A stretch of 64,000 nt of DNA, taken from Flavobacterium johnsoniae. Its GTDB lineage: Bacteria; Bacteroidota; Bacteroidia; Flavobacteriales; Flavobacteriaceae. Every line of letters starts with the position of its first letter. Positions within the stretch are counted from its first letter, which is position 1. Location: positions 5,260,537 through 5,324,536 of the forward strand of contig NZ_CP103794.1 in assembly GCF_030388325.1 (NCBI RefSeq). Reading direction: 5' to 3'. A program made the translations under genes and the position numbers. Below the pieces are notes generated by a model. The model saw nothing but the letters and a program-made list of their open reading frames with translations, made no database searches and was not told where the DNA came from. Of the stretch, positions 1 through 8,214 are shown piece after piece.

Positions 1-188
1 CCAAACAATTGCTCAACTAAAATTCCTGATACTTCACTAGGCACTTCGCTGTCAACTTTATCTGTTGCAATTTCGAGTACAGCTTCATCAGCTTCAATTT
101 TGTCTCCAACTTCTTTCAACCAATTGGTAATGGTTGCTTCAGCGACGCTTTCTCCCATTTTCGGAAGCTTTAATTCAAATCTTGCCAT
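1..188 (-). CDS. 2-oxo acid dehydrogenase E2 (dihydrolipoamide acyltransferase), 5' part only
   Basis: Only the first 62 or so residues are in the window; the gene runs off the left edge. They form a biotinyl/lipoyl domain: MARFELKLPKMGESVAEAT at the start and ATDKVDSEV around residue 44, where Lys44 is the lipoylation site. E2 enzymes move the acyl group from E1 to CoA on the swinging lipoyl arm. The MGESV start is common to succinyl-, branched-chain- and pyruvate-type E2s, so the substrate cannot be fixed from this fragment; a branched-chain 2-oxo acid complex is my best guess. It is read away from the glycosyltransferase gene at 273, on the same strand. Confidence 0.88.
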   Translation of the reverse strand, partial: MARFELKLPKMGESVAEATITNWLKEVGDKIEADEAVLEIATDKVDSEVPSEVSGILVEQLF

Positions 189-272
189 ATTGTTAATCTA
201 AAAGATGTTTTTGATTTTCAGATTGCGAATTTAATGAAATTTTTAAACATAAATTACACTTAATATAATTTT

Positions 273-1436
273 TCACTCAATTTTCACGATTTGCCCTCTG
301 TCATTCCTTGAATTACTTCCAATAATAAAACTTGTCTTTTTGGGAAAAATTTTAAAAGTAACCTGCTTATCTTTAAGAGTTTCTATGATTTCGATACATT
401 TTTTGAATGAAATATAGTGATTATCCAAAACGATCTCTGCCTTTTTACCCTTTAAAATCAGGCACGAATTTACCATTTTTTCTCCGTTGAAATCTAAAAA
501 TTGAACTTTATTTTCCAAAATCGAAGCCAGTTTTTTAGTGAAATTCTCATTTTCGGAGTATAAAAAATAACTTTCCGGCAATTGGTTTTCTTTTGGTTTT
601 CCTTGAAACATTTTCGCAATCGAAAATAAAAAAGCACCAATTTTAATAAAGATACTAAAGAACCTCGATTTCTTAAAATGTTTTTGATAAAAGAAATTCA
701 TGGCTTCCTGAAAATGCATCATGTATTTTTCGTCTTTTATCGTACTTTCTCCTTTATAATGCAAAACTGTCGTTTCGTGAAAATAGTAATTGTTCTTTTT
801 TAACTGCAAAGCACGGTAAGACAAATCTATATCGTCTGCGTACATAAAGCAGTTTTCATCAAAACCATTGAGGTCTTCATATAATTTTCTTTCTAAAAAC
901 ATAAAAGCGCCAACCAAAATATCAACTTTTCCAGTTTGATTTTCGTCTAAATGCTGTGCGTAATATTGATTAAAAAGTTTTGTTTTTGGAAAGATTTTAT
1001 ACAAACTAAAAATCTTTGTAAAAGCAACCCAAGGCGTTGGAATTCCTCTTTTGCTTTCAGGAAGAAATTCTCCTGTTCCGTCAATTAATTTACAGCCGAT
1101 AATTCCGAGATTATTTTGCCTTTCGGCGAAAGCCAGAATTTTTATAAATGTATCTTCAGCAACAACGGTGTCAGGATTTAAGATACACACGTACTTTCCT
1201 TTCGCTTGACGAAAACCTATATTATTTCCTTTTGGGAAACCAAAATTTTCTTTGTTTTCAATAAGTTTTACATCAGGAAATTTCTCTTTCATCATCAAAA
1301 CACTTTCGTCTGATGAATTATTATCAATTACAATAATTTCGGCATCGATTCCTTTGATTGCTTCCTGAACACTTAAAACGCATTGTTCCAGAAAGTAACG
1401 CACATTGTAATTCAGAATAATAACCGATAACTGCAT
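273..1436 (-). CDS. Family 2 glycosyltransferase (rhamnosyltransferase-like)
   Basis: GT-A fold glycosyltransferase of about 387 residues. It opens with the GT2 strand MQLSVIILNYNVRYF, then the nucleotide-binding DNNSSD motif near residue 38 and LNPDT (a DxD-like metal site) near residue 86; residues GFDENCFMYADDIDL match the GFDE-F--ED acceptor-side block of WbbL-like enzymes. The C-terminal ~120 residues are not family-typical. The reading frame stays open upstream, but the Met at 1436 starts exactly at the conserved fold and lies 32 bp after the preceding stop, so I prefer it. It follows the outer-membrane barrel gene on the same strand and is probably cotranscribed. Likely role: surface polysaccharide or glycolipid synthesis at the inner membrane; donor and acceptor unknown. 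Confidence 0.9.
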   Translation of the reverse strand: MQLSVIILNYNVRYFLEQCVLSVQEAIKGIDAEIIVIDNNSSDESVLMMKEKFPDVKLIENKENFGFPKGNNIGFRQAKGKYVCILNPDTVVAEDTFIKILAFAERQNNLGIIGCKLIDGTGEFLPESKRGIPTPWVAFTKIFSLYKIFPKTKLFNQYYAQHLDENQTGKVDILVGAFMFLERKLYEDLNGFDENCFMYADDIDLSYRALQLKKNNYYFHETTVLHYKGESTIKDEKYMMHFQEAMNFFYQKHFKKSRFFSIFIKIGAFLFSIAKMFQGKPKENQLPESYFLYSENENFTKKLASILENKVQFLDFNGEKMVNSCLILKGKKAEIVLDNHYISFKKCIEIIETLKDKQVTFKIFPKKTSFIIGSNSRNDRGQIVKIE

Positions 1437-1468
1437 GAAAAATTGGTTCTGTAAATTTTGCCCGAAAG

Positions 1469-2653
1469 TTAGAAATTTTCTGATAACCCTAAACGTAAAG
1501 ACCAATCGTTTTTACTAATTCCGTAATCGAGCGCTAGATTACTGCCATTTCTTTTATTCCATTTGATACGAATTCCAGTTCCAACGGCAGGATTCCATTT
1601 TTTAAATTGATAGGTTTCTAATTTTGAAACCGATGAAATATTGGTAAAAAATACAGCACCAAAAAAGCCATTTCGAGTAATATCTGTTCGATATTCGGTT
1701 TCAAAATAAATAAGCGCATTACTTCTGTATCTGTTTTTGGTAAATCCGCGTCCAGTTTTTCCGTCACGATCCCAACCAATACTTGGCAAATCTAAATAAT
1801 GAGGTTTTCCGCCGAAAGTAGACCAATAAAAAGCTCTTGATGCCCAAACTCGATGTTTGGTTTTACTAAAAGAATGATATTTACGCGCATCTATATATAA
1901 TGATTGCCATTTATCTCCTTCAACGCCGCTTGTATTGATGCGAAAATCGGCTTCAACATATAATCCTTGTTTTGGGTTTATGATATTTTCTCGAGAATCA
2001 TACAAACCTTGAATTGCAAATCCGAAAGAGGTTTCGTCTGTATAATCTCCTTTCATATATTGATTATAATCTGTTTCTTGATCAATATAAGATTCCTCAG
2101 AAATGTTTTGATAATTATCAAGAAGAAATCCCATTCCTAAACGATAATTTCCAACAATTTTTTTTGTTACAAACTGATAAAATCGCCATTGCTGATAATC
2201 AAGCGTAGACATTTTTTCTTTAGAATCATGTTCGCCCAAGCCATAAGTATCTTGAGGATAAATCATATAGCGATAATCTCCAATAAAATTCCATTTGTTC
2301 TCGCTTGTATAAACATAAGATTGAATAGGAAAAACATATTGCTTGGTAAAACTAAAATAAGGCGAAAAGGTAACTTGAGACATTTTGGTATTTTCATGAT
2401 CTTCGCTCAAATAAAATGTGGTTAAAAACGAAACGACCAAACCGGTACTTGAATTGACATCTACAGGAACGGGAAGCAAAGAGAACGCGAGCTTTTTTTG
2501 ACTGTCTTTTTCTATGGTATCGTTCTTATCGAAAATTTTATGAATTACGTCTAGTATATCTCTATTTCCCACGGTTAAGCTATCGTTTTGAGCATTACAA
2601 AACGAACTTATTAATAAAACAAGGAAGACATATCTAATTTTTAAACTATTCAT
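1469..2653 (-). CDS. BamA/TamA-family outer membrane beta-barrel without POTRA domains
   Basis: 394 residues with a signal peptide (MNSLKIRYVFLVLLISSFCNAQ) and then directly an amphipathic strand pattern, including FxTxxYRTDIT and GTGIRIKWN blocks typical of the surface-antigen D15 barrel. It ends in Phe, as BAM substrates usually do. Full BamA/TamA proteins carry 3-5 POTRA domains before the barrel; here there is no room for even one, so this is a barrel-only relative. A TAnnTTTG promoter lies just upstream and the GT2 gene follows after 32 bp. A role in outer-membrane insertion or export of a surface product is inference only. Confidence 0.82.
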   Translation of the reverse strand: MNSLKIRYVFLVLLISSFCNAQNDSLTVGNRDILDVIHKIFDKNDTIEKDSQKKLAFSLLPVPVDVNSSTGLVVSFLTTFYLSEDHENTKMSQVTFSPYFSFTKQYVFPIQSYVYTSENKWNFIGDYRYMIYPQDTYGLGEHDSKEKMSTLDYQQWRFYQFVTKKIVGNYRLGMGFLLDNYQNISEESYIDQETDYNQYMKGDYTDETSFGFAIQGLYDSRENIINPKQGLYVEADFRINTSGVEGDKWQSLYIDARKYHSFSKTKHRVWASRAFYWSTFGGKPHYLDLPSIGWDRDGKTGRGFTKNRYRSNALIYFETEYRTDITRNGFFGAVFFTNISSVSKLETYQFKKWNPAVGTGIRIKWNKRNGSNLALDYGISKNDWSLRLGLSENF

Positions 2654-2680
2654 TCACAATATTTTAAAAACCACTTCTTA

Positions 2681-2688
2681 CAAATTTA
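2681..2688 (-). promoter_or_regulatory. TAnnTTTG -7 element upstream of the barrel-glycosyltransferase operon
   Basis: Reads TAAATTTG on the minus strand, 27 bp before the start codon at 2653, matching the Bacteroidota sigma-A -7 consensus. No clear -33 TTG. Confidence 0.6.
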
Positions 2689-2798
2689 AAATTTTAATTA
2701 AGAATTATGTTGAAATTTTTAAGCGAATAAAAAAGATTTTTAAATGCACCATAAAAGCTATATTTGATTTTACTAATTATCCGATTTAAAAAAGTCTT

Positions 2799-3359
2799 AT
2801 GCGTCAATTATTAATCTGTCTTTTAGTTTTTGGTTTTCTTTGTTTTTCTCTAAAAGCTCAAGGAAAACGAGAAAATCTGGTAAAATCCAACAAATGGTTC
2901 ATTGCAGGTCCTTCAAGAGAAAGCGAGAAAACAATAAATGCTATTCGACTTGAAAAAGGAATAATTATAGTAAGTGCAAAAGATAATCCGAAAGGAGAAA
3001 TTGAGCTGAATGTTATGATTACGCCATCTGAAACTAATGACGGAATTCCGGCAAATCTTTCGAGTGACTCAAAATTTGTAGAAATTACCTATCAATCTTC
3101 TCAAATTATAAAATTGCAAGCAAGAGAAGGAAACTCTGAAGGAACGGGTTGCCTGCACGGTGGCTCACATCCGAGAATTAGTTTGCCAGCTTCTCCAAAT
3201 GAATTTAAAACTGTAAAAATTCCTTGGGCAGATTTTAAACAGGATGAACTTCCTGATGGAAAGCTTTTGAATATTTATAATTTATGCAAATTCAACTTTG
3301 TGAATTATAATCCAATTTCTGGATCTGTATTAAGGATAAAGTCTGTACTTATAAATTGA
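2799..3359 (+). CDS. Secreted protein of unknown function (186 aa)
   Basis: Signal peptide (MRQLLICLLVFGFLCFSLKAQG), then about 165 residues with alternating strands. I do not recognise a family with certainty. The pattern of short strands around VKIPWADFKQDELPDGK and a final FNFVNYNPISGSVLRIKSVLI resembles the end of a galactose-binding/CBM-like jelly roll, where aromatic residues face a ligand. There are single Cys residues near GTGCLHGGSH and YNLCKFN, which could form a disulfide. It stands alone: the barrel operon is divergent upstream, and a large nested palindrome follows at 3366-3540. Confidence 0.75.
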   Translation: MRQLLICLLVFGFLCFSLKAQGKRENLVKSNKWFIAGPSRESEKTINAIRLEKGIIIVSAKDNPKGEIELNVMITPSETNDGIPANLSSDSKFVEITYQSSQIIKLQAREGNSEGTGCLHGGSHPRISLPASPNEFKTVKIPWADFKQDELPDGKLLNIYNLCKFNFVNYNPISGSVLRIKSVLIN

Positions 3360-3365
3360 TTTTTT

Positions 3366-3540
3366 AACGCAAAGTTCGCAAAGAATTTTCGCAAAGTGCA
3401 CAAAGAATTTTTGAAGCAATATTTAAAAATATAAAAGTTCACAAAGCTTATCAAAACAAAGCTTTGTGAACTTGCAGTTTGTAAAAACTCACTCAATAAG
3501 CTTTGCGCGCTTTGCGAAAATTCTTTGCGAACTTTGCGTT
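3366..3540. repeat. Nested double hairpin made of CGCAAAG words
   Basis: The outer arms 3366-3396 and 3510-3540 are a perfect 31-bp inverted repeat composed of CGCAAAG/CTTTGCG words. Inside it lies a second perfect 15-bp inverted repeat (3435-3449 with 3459-3473). The same two-storey layout recurs at 56079-56222. It sits between the convergent genes at 2799 and 3600 and may act as a bidirectional terminator. Confidence 0.9.
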
Positions 3541-3599
3541 AAAAACATTCTTTCAAAAAAACTTTGTGACTTTTGCGTTAAAAATCATCTCAACAAAAA

Positions 3600-4790
3600 C
3601 TATAAATGCAACTGAATTTTATATCTATTTAAGATTTTCATCACAAAAAGCATAATCGTAGAAAAAACCAAAGACCAAATAATTCCTGGAACACCTTCCC
3701 TGAAATACCCTGGAATTATATGAATATTGAATGCTTTACAGAAATAATAAATTACTCCCGGAAGTATATAAATCAAAAGCGGATTTGCTGCAGCTGGCAT
3801 AAAAAACTCACTCCATTTTGTTTGTTTTTTAACTTCCATAAGCCAATATAAAAAGTAAAATAAGATCGTACAGATTCCTGCTGACAGCATTGTCCACGAC
3901 GGAGTTCCTTGTATTTTTGAGATTCCGAATAAAGGTCTTAAGCCAAATCCTACTGCAAAAAACAGAGCTATAAAAGCAATCACCGCCCAATTGATTTTAT
4001 TTTCAATTTTTCGATCGAAAAAGAGAAGCGAAATTATAATTCCAGCAGAAACAAGTGCTGCGTGCGTAAGATGTCCTGCAATAAAACTCAGCCAAGAAGT
4101 ATTTTGAACAAATGAATTTTCGGTCAAGTTTAGAGAATTCATTATAACACTAAATATCAGAAAACCGATTATTGCCCATAAATTTCCAGAAACCAGCCAA
4201 TAATAAATAACCGTAAAAAGATAAGCCCAACCGATTAATCCGAGAATTCCCCACCATTTTGGAGTCATTCCTCTTTCTCCAGTATCCTGAATATACAAAA
4301 AGTAAAGTGCAATGAGAACTAAAATTCCTCCATATTGCAGCACATTTTTGAGCCAAAGCGGAAAATTTTTAGGATATTTATTCCAAATCGGAATTGGCAT
4401 TATATAAGCTAAAAGTCCCCAAAAAGCAGGAGCGATAATCATTTTAGATGCATCGTAACCATATTCTGCATTTACCATAAAAACGCCAATAATGATTAGA
4501 GCCAAAGCTCTTTTAAAAGTATGAGTCCAAATCGTTTTGGTGCTGTCCGCTTTTATTAATCTGGCATTAAATGCAAAAGGAACAGACATTCCGACAATAA
4601 ATAAAAAAGCTGGAAAAACAAGATCTACAAAAGTCATGGCATCCGCTTCTGCAGGCATGTGTTTCATCCATTGCGGGACATTTGAAATACTCGCCAATTC
4701 GTTTACAAAAATCATTACAAAAATGGTAATTCCACGTAAAGCATCAATAGAAATAATTCTTTGATTAAACAAATTCTCTTTTATTTTCAT
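3600..4790 (-). CDS. Multi-pass membrane acyltransferase, HGSNAT/DUF5009 type
   Basis: 396 residues with about ten membrane segments. The N-terminus RIISIDALRGITIFVMIFVN carries the SxDxxRG signature shared by heparan-alpha-glucosaminide N-acetyltransferase-like and YeiB-like proteins; these move acyl groups across the membrane onto extracytoplasmic sugars. The conserved block WMKHMPAEADAMTFVDLVFPAFLFIVGMSVPFA is typical of the Bacteroidota branch, whose His (here in MKHMP) is the likely acetyl carrier. The acceptor is unknown; a glycosaminoglycan-like or surface sugar is plausible. Monocistronic, with a TATATTTG promoter upstream and a palindromic repeat downstream. Confidence 0.85.
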   Translation of the reverse strand: MKIKENLFNQRIISIDALRGITIFVMIFVNELASISNVPQWMKHMPAEADAMTFVDLVFPAFLFIVGMSVPFAFNARLIKADSTKTIWTHTFKRALALIIIGVFMVNAEYGYDASKMIIAPAFWGLLAYIMPIPIWNKYPKNFPLWLKNVLQYGGILVLIALYFLYIQDTGERGMTPKWWGILGLIGWAYLFTVIYYWLVSGNLWAIIGFLIFSVIMNSLNLTENSFVQNTSWLSFIAGHLTHAALVSAGIIISLLFFDRKIENKINWAVIAFIALFFAVGFGLRPLFGISKIQGTPSWTMLSAGICTILFYFLYWLMEVKKQTKWSEFFMPAAANPLLIYILPGVIYYFCKAFNIHIIPGYFREGVPGIIWSLVFSTIMLFVMKILNRYKIQLHL

Positions 4791-4815
4791 AATTTTTTAC
4801 AGTTTTACTAAAAAT

Positions 4816-4823
4816 CAAATATA
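4816..4823 (-). promoter_or_regulatory. TAnnTTTG -7 element for the HGSNAT-like gene
   Basis: TATATTTG on the minus strand, 25 bp before the start codon at 4790. Confidence 0.6.
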
Positions 4824-4874
4824 ACATAATTCTAAAACGGCTAATTAGAATTTCTACATTAATTTTGTAAGCTA

Positions 4875-4882
4875 TAAATTTG
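4875..4882 (+). promoter_or_regulatory. TAnnTTTG -7 element for the YwqE-like gene
   Basis: TAAATTTG 19 bp before the start at 4902. A second match, TAATTTTG, lies at 4860-4867, so two start sites are possible. Confidence 0.5.
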
Positions 4883-4901
4883 AGTTATAAAGTTTTGCCC
4901 C

Positions 4902-5639
4902 ATGTTATCTTTTTTCAAATCCAAACCTATCTTAAAGGATCTATTAGACGGGAGTTTTGTAGATATCCATTCTCATGTTTTGCCAGGAATTGATGACGGA
5001 GCACAAACTATTTCAAATTCTATAGCGCTTGCTTCATCTTTAGAAGAAATAGGCGTTTCTCAAATTATTACAACGCCACACATTAATCATTATGTTTGGA
5101 ATAATTCTCCAGAAATCATAAAAAACAAACTTCAGCAAACTCAAAATGCATTTTTAGAAAGTAATATTCAAGCACCAATTCAGGCTGCGGCTGAATATTT
5201 TATAGACGATTGGTTTGCGAATCATTTTAAAGAAGAAAGATTATTAACCTTAAAAGACAATTATGTTTTGGTTGAAATGTCTTATCTAAATGCGCCTTTA
5301 ACACTTTATAAAACTATTTTCGAATTGCAAGTTGCAGGTTATATTCCGGTTTTGGCGCATCCTGAACGTTATACTTTTTTTCATACAAAATTTAGCGAAT
5401 ACAAAAAGCTTAAAGATGCAGGCTGTCTTTTTCAATTAAATCTTCTTGCTGCCGTAGAATATTATGGTTCAAAAATTGCCAAAACTGCCGATGAGCTTCT
5501 AAAAAAAGGAATGTATGATTTTTGCGGAACTGATGTTCATCATAAAAACCATATTAGAGCTTTCGATCAAAAAATAAAAATTGATAATGTTGATAATTTA
5601 AAAGAAATTATAGCCAATAATCATTTTTTCAGCTATTAA
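4902..5639 (+). CDS. CpsB/YwqE-type PHP-fold protein-tyrosine phosphatase
   Basis: 245 residues of the polymerase-histidinol phosphatase fold. The metal-binding motifs are in order: DIHSHVLPGIDDGA near residue 22, TTPHINH near residue 60, an AHPERY block near residue 156 and FCGTDVHHKNH near residue 206. These Mn-dependent phosphatases dephosphorylate the tyrosine autokinase that controls capsule or exopolysaccharide chain length. The gene ends 1 bp from the end of the sugar-transferase gene on the other strand, so the two form a tail-to-tail polysaccharide pair. No cognate Wzc-type kinase is in the window. Confidence 0.92.
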   Translation: MLSFFKSKPILKDLLDGSFVDIHSHVLPGIDDGAQTISNSIALASSLEEIGVSQIITTPHINHYVWNNSPEIIKNKLQQTQNAFLESNIQAPIQAAAEYFIDDWFANHFKEERLLTLKDNYVLVEMSYLNAPLTLYKTIFELQVAGYIPVLAHPERYTFFHTKFSEYKKLKDAGCLFQLNLLAAVEYYGSKIAKTADELLKKGMYDFCGTDVHHKNHIRAFDQKIKIDNVDNLKEIIANNHFFSY

Positions 5640-5640
5640 T

Positions 5641-7059
5641 CTAATAGGCATTTTCTTCGCCTTTAAGAATATTAATAATTGTTTTAATGACAATTTTTAT
5701 ATCTAGAAGAAAACTCCAATTTTCAATATACCAAATATCGTACTCTACTCTATTTTCCATATCGCTTAAAACTTTTGTTTCTCCTCTAAAACCATTTACC
5801 TGCGCCCAGCCCGTAATTCCTGGCTTCGCATATTGGCGAACTAAATAATTACTGATTAAATCGCTGTATTCTTTGGCAAGATTAACCATGTGCGGTCTTG
5901 GTCCAACTACCGACATATCTCCCCAAAAGACATTGAAAAATTGTGGAAGTTCATCAATACTGGTTTTACGAATAAATGATCCAAATCTCGTAATTCGGCT
6001 ATCGCCTTTTTCGGCTTGTTTGTTGTGCGCTAAACCGTTAACATACATACTTCTAAATTTTAAACACATAAAAGAACGATTGTCTCTTCCTGCTCTTTCT
6101 TGTTTAAAAAACACTGGCCCAGGCGACTCTAATTTTATAATTAGCATGATTATAGGAAACAACCAAGGAAAAACAAGCAAGATAACTAGACTTGAAAAAC
6201 AGATATCGAAAACTTTCTTTAAAACCCTATTCGAAGCGTACTCCATTGGTTCTGTACGAAACATCAAAACAGGAATATTTTCATAAAAACTTACCTCAAC
6301 TTTACTTGCTTTTGTATAAAGCTGAAAATCTGGAATAAATTTGATACGAATCATATTCTGCTCGCAAATTTCAATCAATTCATTAATAACTTCAATATTA
6401 TCAATATGCAAGGCGACATACATTTCGTCTATTTTTTTATCAATTGAAAATTTTCTTACATTTTCAAAAGAACCTACAATCAATGCTGGATCTACAAATG
6501 TTTCACTTTGCTTTTCATCAAAAAAACCTAAAAATTTGTATCCATAAGTTAGATCTTTCGCTAATATTTTGCGGATTTTTTCGCTGCTTTCGTTAGCGCC
6601 GACAATAATAAAGGTTTTAAAGTTATATCCTTTGCTTCGAATATATTTTAGAAGTTTCATTGACAAATACCTTGTAATCATCAACAATCCGAAAAAAATC
6701 AAATAAAAATATACCATTCGAAGTCTTGAAATATCAGCATATTTCAAATAAACAACCGATACAGAAATTAGAGCAGCATGAATAGAAATCTTTTTTATTG
6801 TTCTCCATAAAATAGATTCAATCGGCTCAACGCGAATACTTCTGTTCGAATCATTTTGAAGCAGTAAAGCAATCCATACAAAAATTGCCAAAAGCGAAAT
6901 GGTCTGCTCTTCTTTTGTCAGCAATTTATCTAAGCTTCCAAATCTTGCCAATGAAGAAAGTACCGTTGCTAAATTTAGCAATATTACGTCGACAATAACA
7001 AACAAAAGCTTGAAGTAACGTGAGATTCGGTAATGCGACAGTTTTTGTAAAATCTTCAT
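5641..7059 (-). CDS. Undecaprenyl-phosphate sugar-1-phosphate transferase (WcaJ/WbaP type)
   Basis: 472 residues: four or five N-terminal membrane segments (about 15-115), a CoA-binding-like Rossmann region (about 145-240), one membrane segment near 285, then the catalytic bacterial sugar transferase domain. The catalytic part has KFRSM near residue 335, DSRITRFGSFIRKTSIDELPQ and DMSVVGPRP, the blocks that define polyisoprenyl-phosphate hexose-1-phosphate transferases. It loads the first sugar phosphate onto undecaprenyl phosphate at the inner membrane to start exopolysaccharide or O-unit synthesis. The sugar (glucose or galactose) cannot be told from sequence. Convergent with the YwqE-like gene. 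Confidence 0.93.
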   Translation of the reverse strand: MKILQKLSHYRISRYFKLLFVIVDVILLNLATVLSSLARFGSLDKLLTKEEQTISLLAIFVWIALLLQNDSNRSIRVEPIESILWRTIKKISIHAALISVSVVYLKYADISRLRMVYFYLIFFGLLMITRYLSMKLLKYIRSKGYNFKTFIIVGANESSEKIRKILAKDLTYGYKFLGFFDEKQSETFVDPALIVGSFENVRKFSIDKKIDEMYVALHIDNIEVINELIEICEQNMIRIKFIPDFQLYTKASKVEVSFYENIPVLMFRTEPMEYASNRVLKKVFDICFSSLVILLVFPWLFPIIMLIIKLESPGPVFFKQERAGRDNRSFMCLKFRSMYVNGLAHNKQAEKGDSRITRFGSFIRKTSIDELPQFFNVFWGDMSVVGPRPHMVNLAKEYSDLISNYLVRQYAKPGITGWAQVNGFRGETKVLSDMENRVEYDIWYIENWSFLLDIKIVIKTIINILKGEENAY

Positions 7060-7199
7060 TCTGGGTTTATTTCTAAAAAATAGAAAAGACTGGTATTTTT
7101 AGTGCTGCAAAGTAACATTTAAATTATATTTTTTAATACAATTTTTATTCTATTATTTAAAACTTTACTTTTAAGGTATGCAAATTTAATATTGCAATC

Positions 7200-8165
7200 A
7201 TGCTAAAAATTATTTTCTTCTTTCTTACAATAACTACAGCCGCTTACGCACAAATTTCAGGATGCAATGATCCCAAGGCAGAAAATTACAATTCTAAAGC
7301 TACATTTAATGACGGAAGCTGCAGTTATAAAGATTTGAAATTGAAACCTGAATATTCCGTTCGCTTAAGCGATTCTATAAAAGAGACTTCTGGATTAATC
7401 GCTTTCGACAATTTATTTTGGACTCACAATGATGATCATGACCAAACTATTTACGGATTAGATTCTTTAGGAAAAATTAAAAGAAAAATTATTCTTAATG
7501 ACATAAAAAACAACGATTGGGAAGAAATTTCACAAGACGATTCACATATTTATATTGGCGATTTTGGCAATAATTATTCTGGAAACCGATCTGATTTAAA
7601 AATATTTAAAATCGAAAAAAAATCTTTTTTAGAAGAAAATCCTAAAATCGAAACCATCTCTTTTTCTTATGAAGACCAAAAGGATTTTTCTGCCTCGAAA
7701 CCCAATAAAACCGATTTTGATTGCGAGGCTTTTATTGTTTTAAAAGACAGTATTTATTTGTTTACCAAACAATGGAAATCTTCTAAAACTAATATTTATG
7801 TACTTTCAAATCAAGCTGGAAAGCAAATTGCAAAATTAAAAGCAACATTAGACACTCAAGGTTTGGTTACTTGCGCAACTTTTTTAGAAAACAAAAAACT
7901 GATTATTCTTTGTGGCTATACCAAAATCGGAAAACCATTTCTTTATCTTCTTTACGATTTTAAAAATGAAGATTTTTTATCTGGTAATAAAAGAAGAATC
8001 GATTTAAAACTTTCTTTTCACCAAATTGAAGGAATTGCAACTAAAGATGGACTTCATTATTTTTTGACGAATGAAAATCTTGTTCGTAAACCTATTATTA
8101 ATGTTTTGCAACAGATTCATTATTTTGATTTGAGCGCTGTGCTAGATTTGTATCTCCAGAAATAA
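7200..8165 (+). CDS. Secreted beta-propeller-like protein with a GCxDPxAxNY module
   Basis: 321 residues with a signal peptide (MLKIIFFFLTITTAAYAQ). Residues 20-42 are a small two-Cys module, GCNDPKAENYNSKATFNDGSC, frequent at the start of secreted Bacteroidota proteins. The rest (about 50-320) has repeated strands such as SGLIAFDNLFWTHND and GDFGNNYSGNR, which look like propeller blades; an esterase-like phytase or SdiA-regulated type propeller is possible. I cannot assign an enzyme activity. It lies just upstream of the ABC-F gene, but that gene has its own promoter. Confidence 0.75.
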   Translation: MLKIIFFFLTITTAAYAQISGCNDPKAENYNSKATFNDGSCSYKDLKLKPEYSVRLSDSIKETSGLIAFDNLFWTHNDDHDQTIYGLDSLGKIKRKIILNDIKNNDWEEISQDDSHIYIGDFGNNYSGNRSDLKIFKIEKKSFLEENPKIETISFSYEDQKDFSASKPNKTDFDCEAFIVLKDSIYLFTKQWKSSKTNIYVLSNQAGKQIAKLKATLDTQGLVTCATFLENKKLIILCGYTKIGKPFLYLLYDFKNEDFLSGNKRRIDLKLSFHQIEGIATKDGLHYFLTNENLVRKPIINVLQQIHYFDLSAVLDLYLQK

Positions 8166-8189
8166 TTCGCAAATCGTAAGATAATAGTT

Positions 8190-8197
8190 TACTTTTG
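8190..8197 (+). promoter_or_regulatory. TAnnTTTG -7 element for the ABC-F gene
   Basis: TACTTTTG 17 bp before the GTG at 8215. It supports that GTG as the start rather than a later ATG. Confidence 0.6.
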
Positions 8198-8214
8198 CAA
8201 AAAATTTTATTCTT

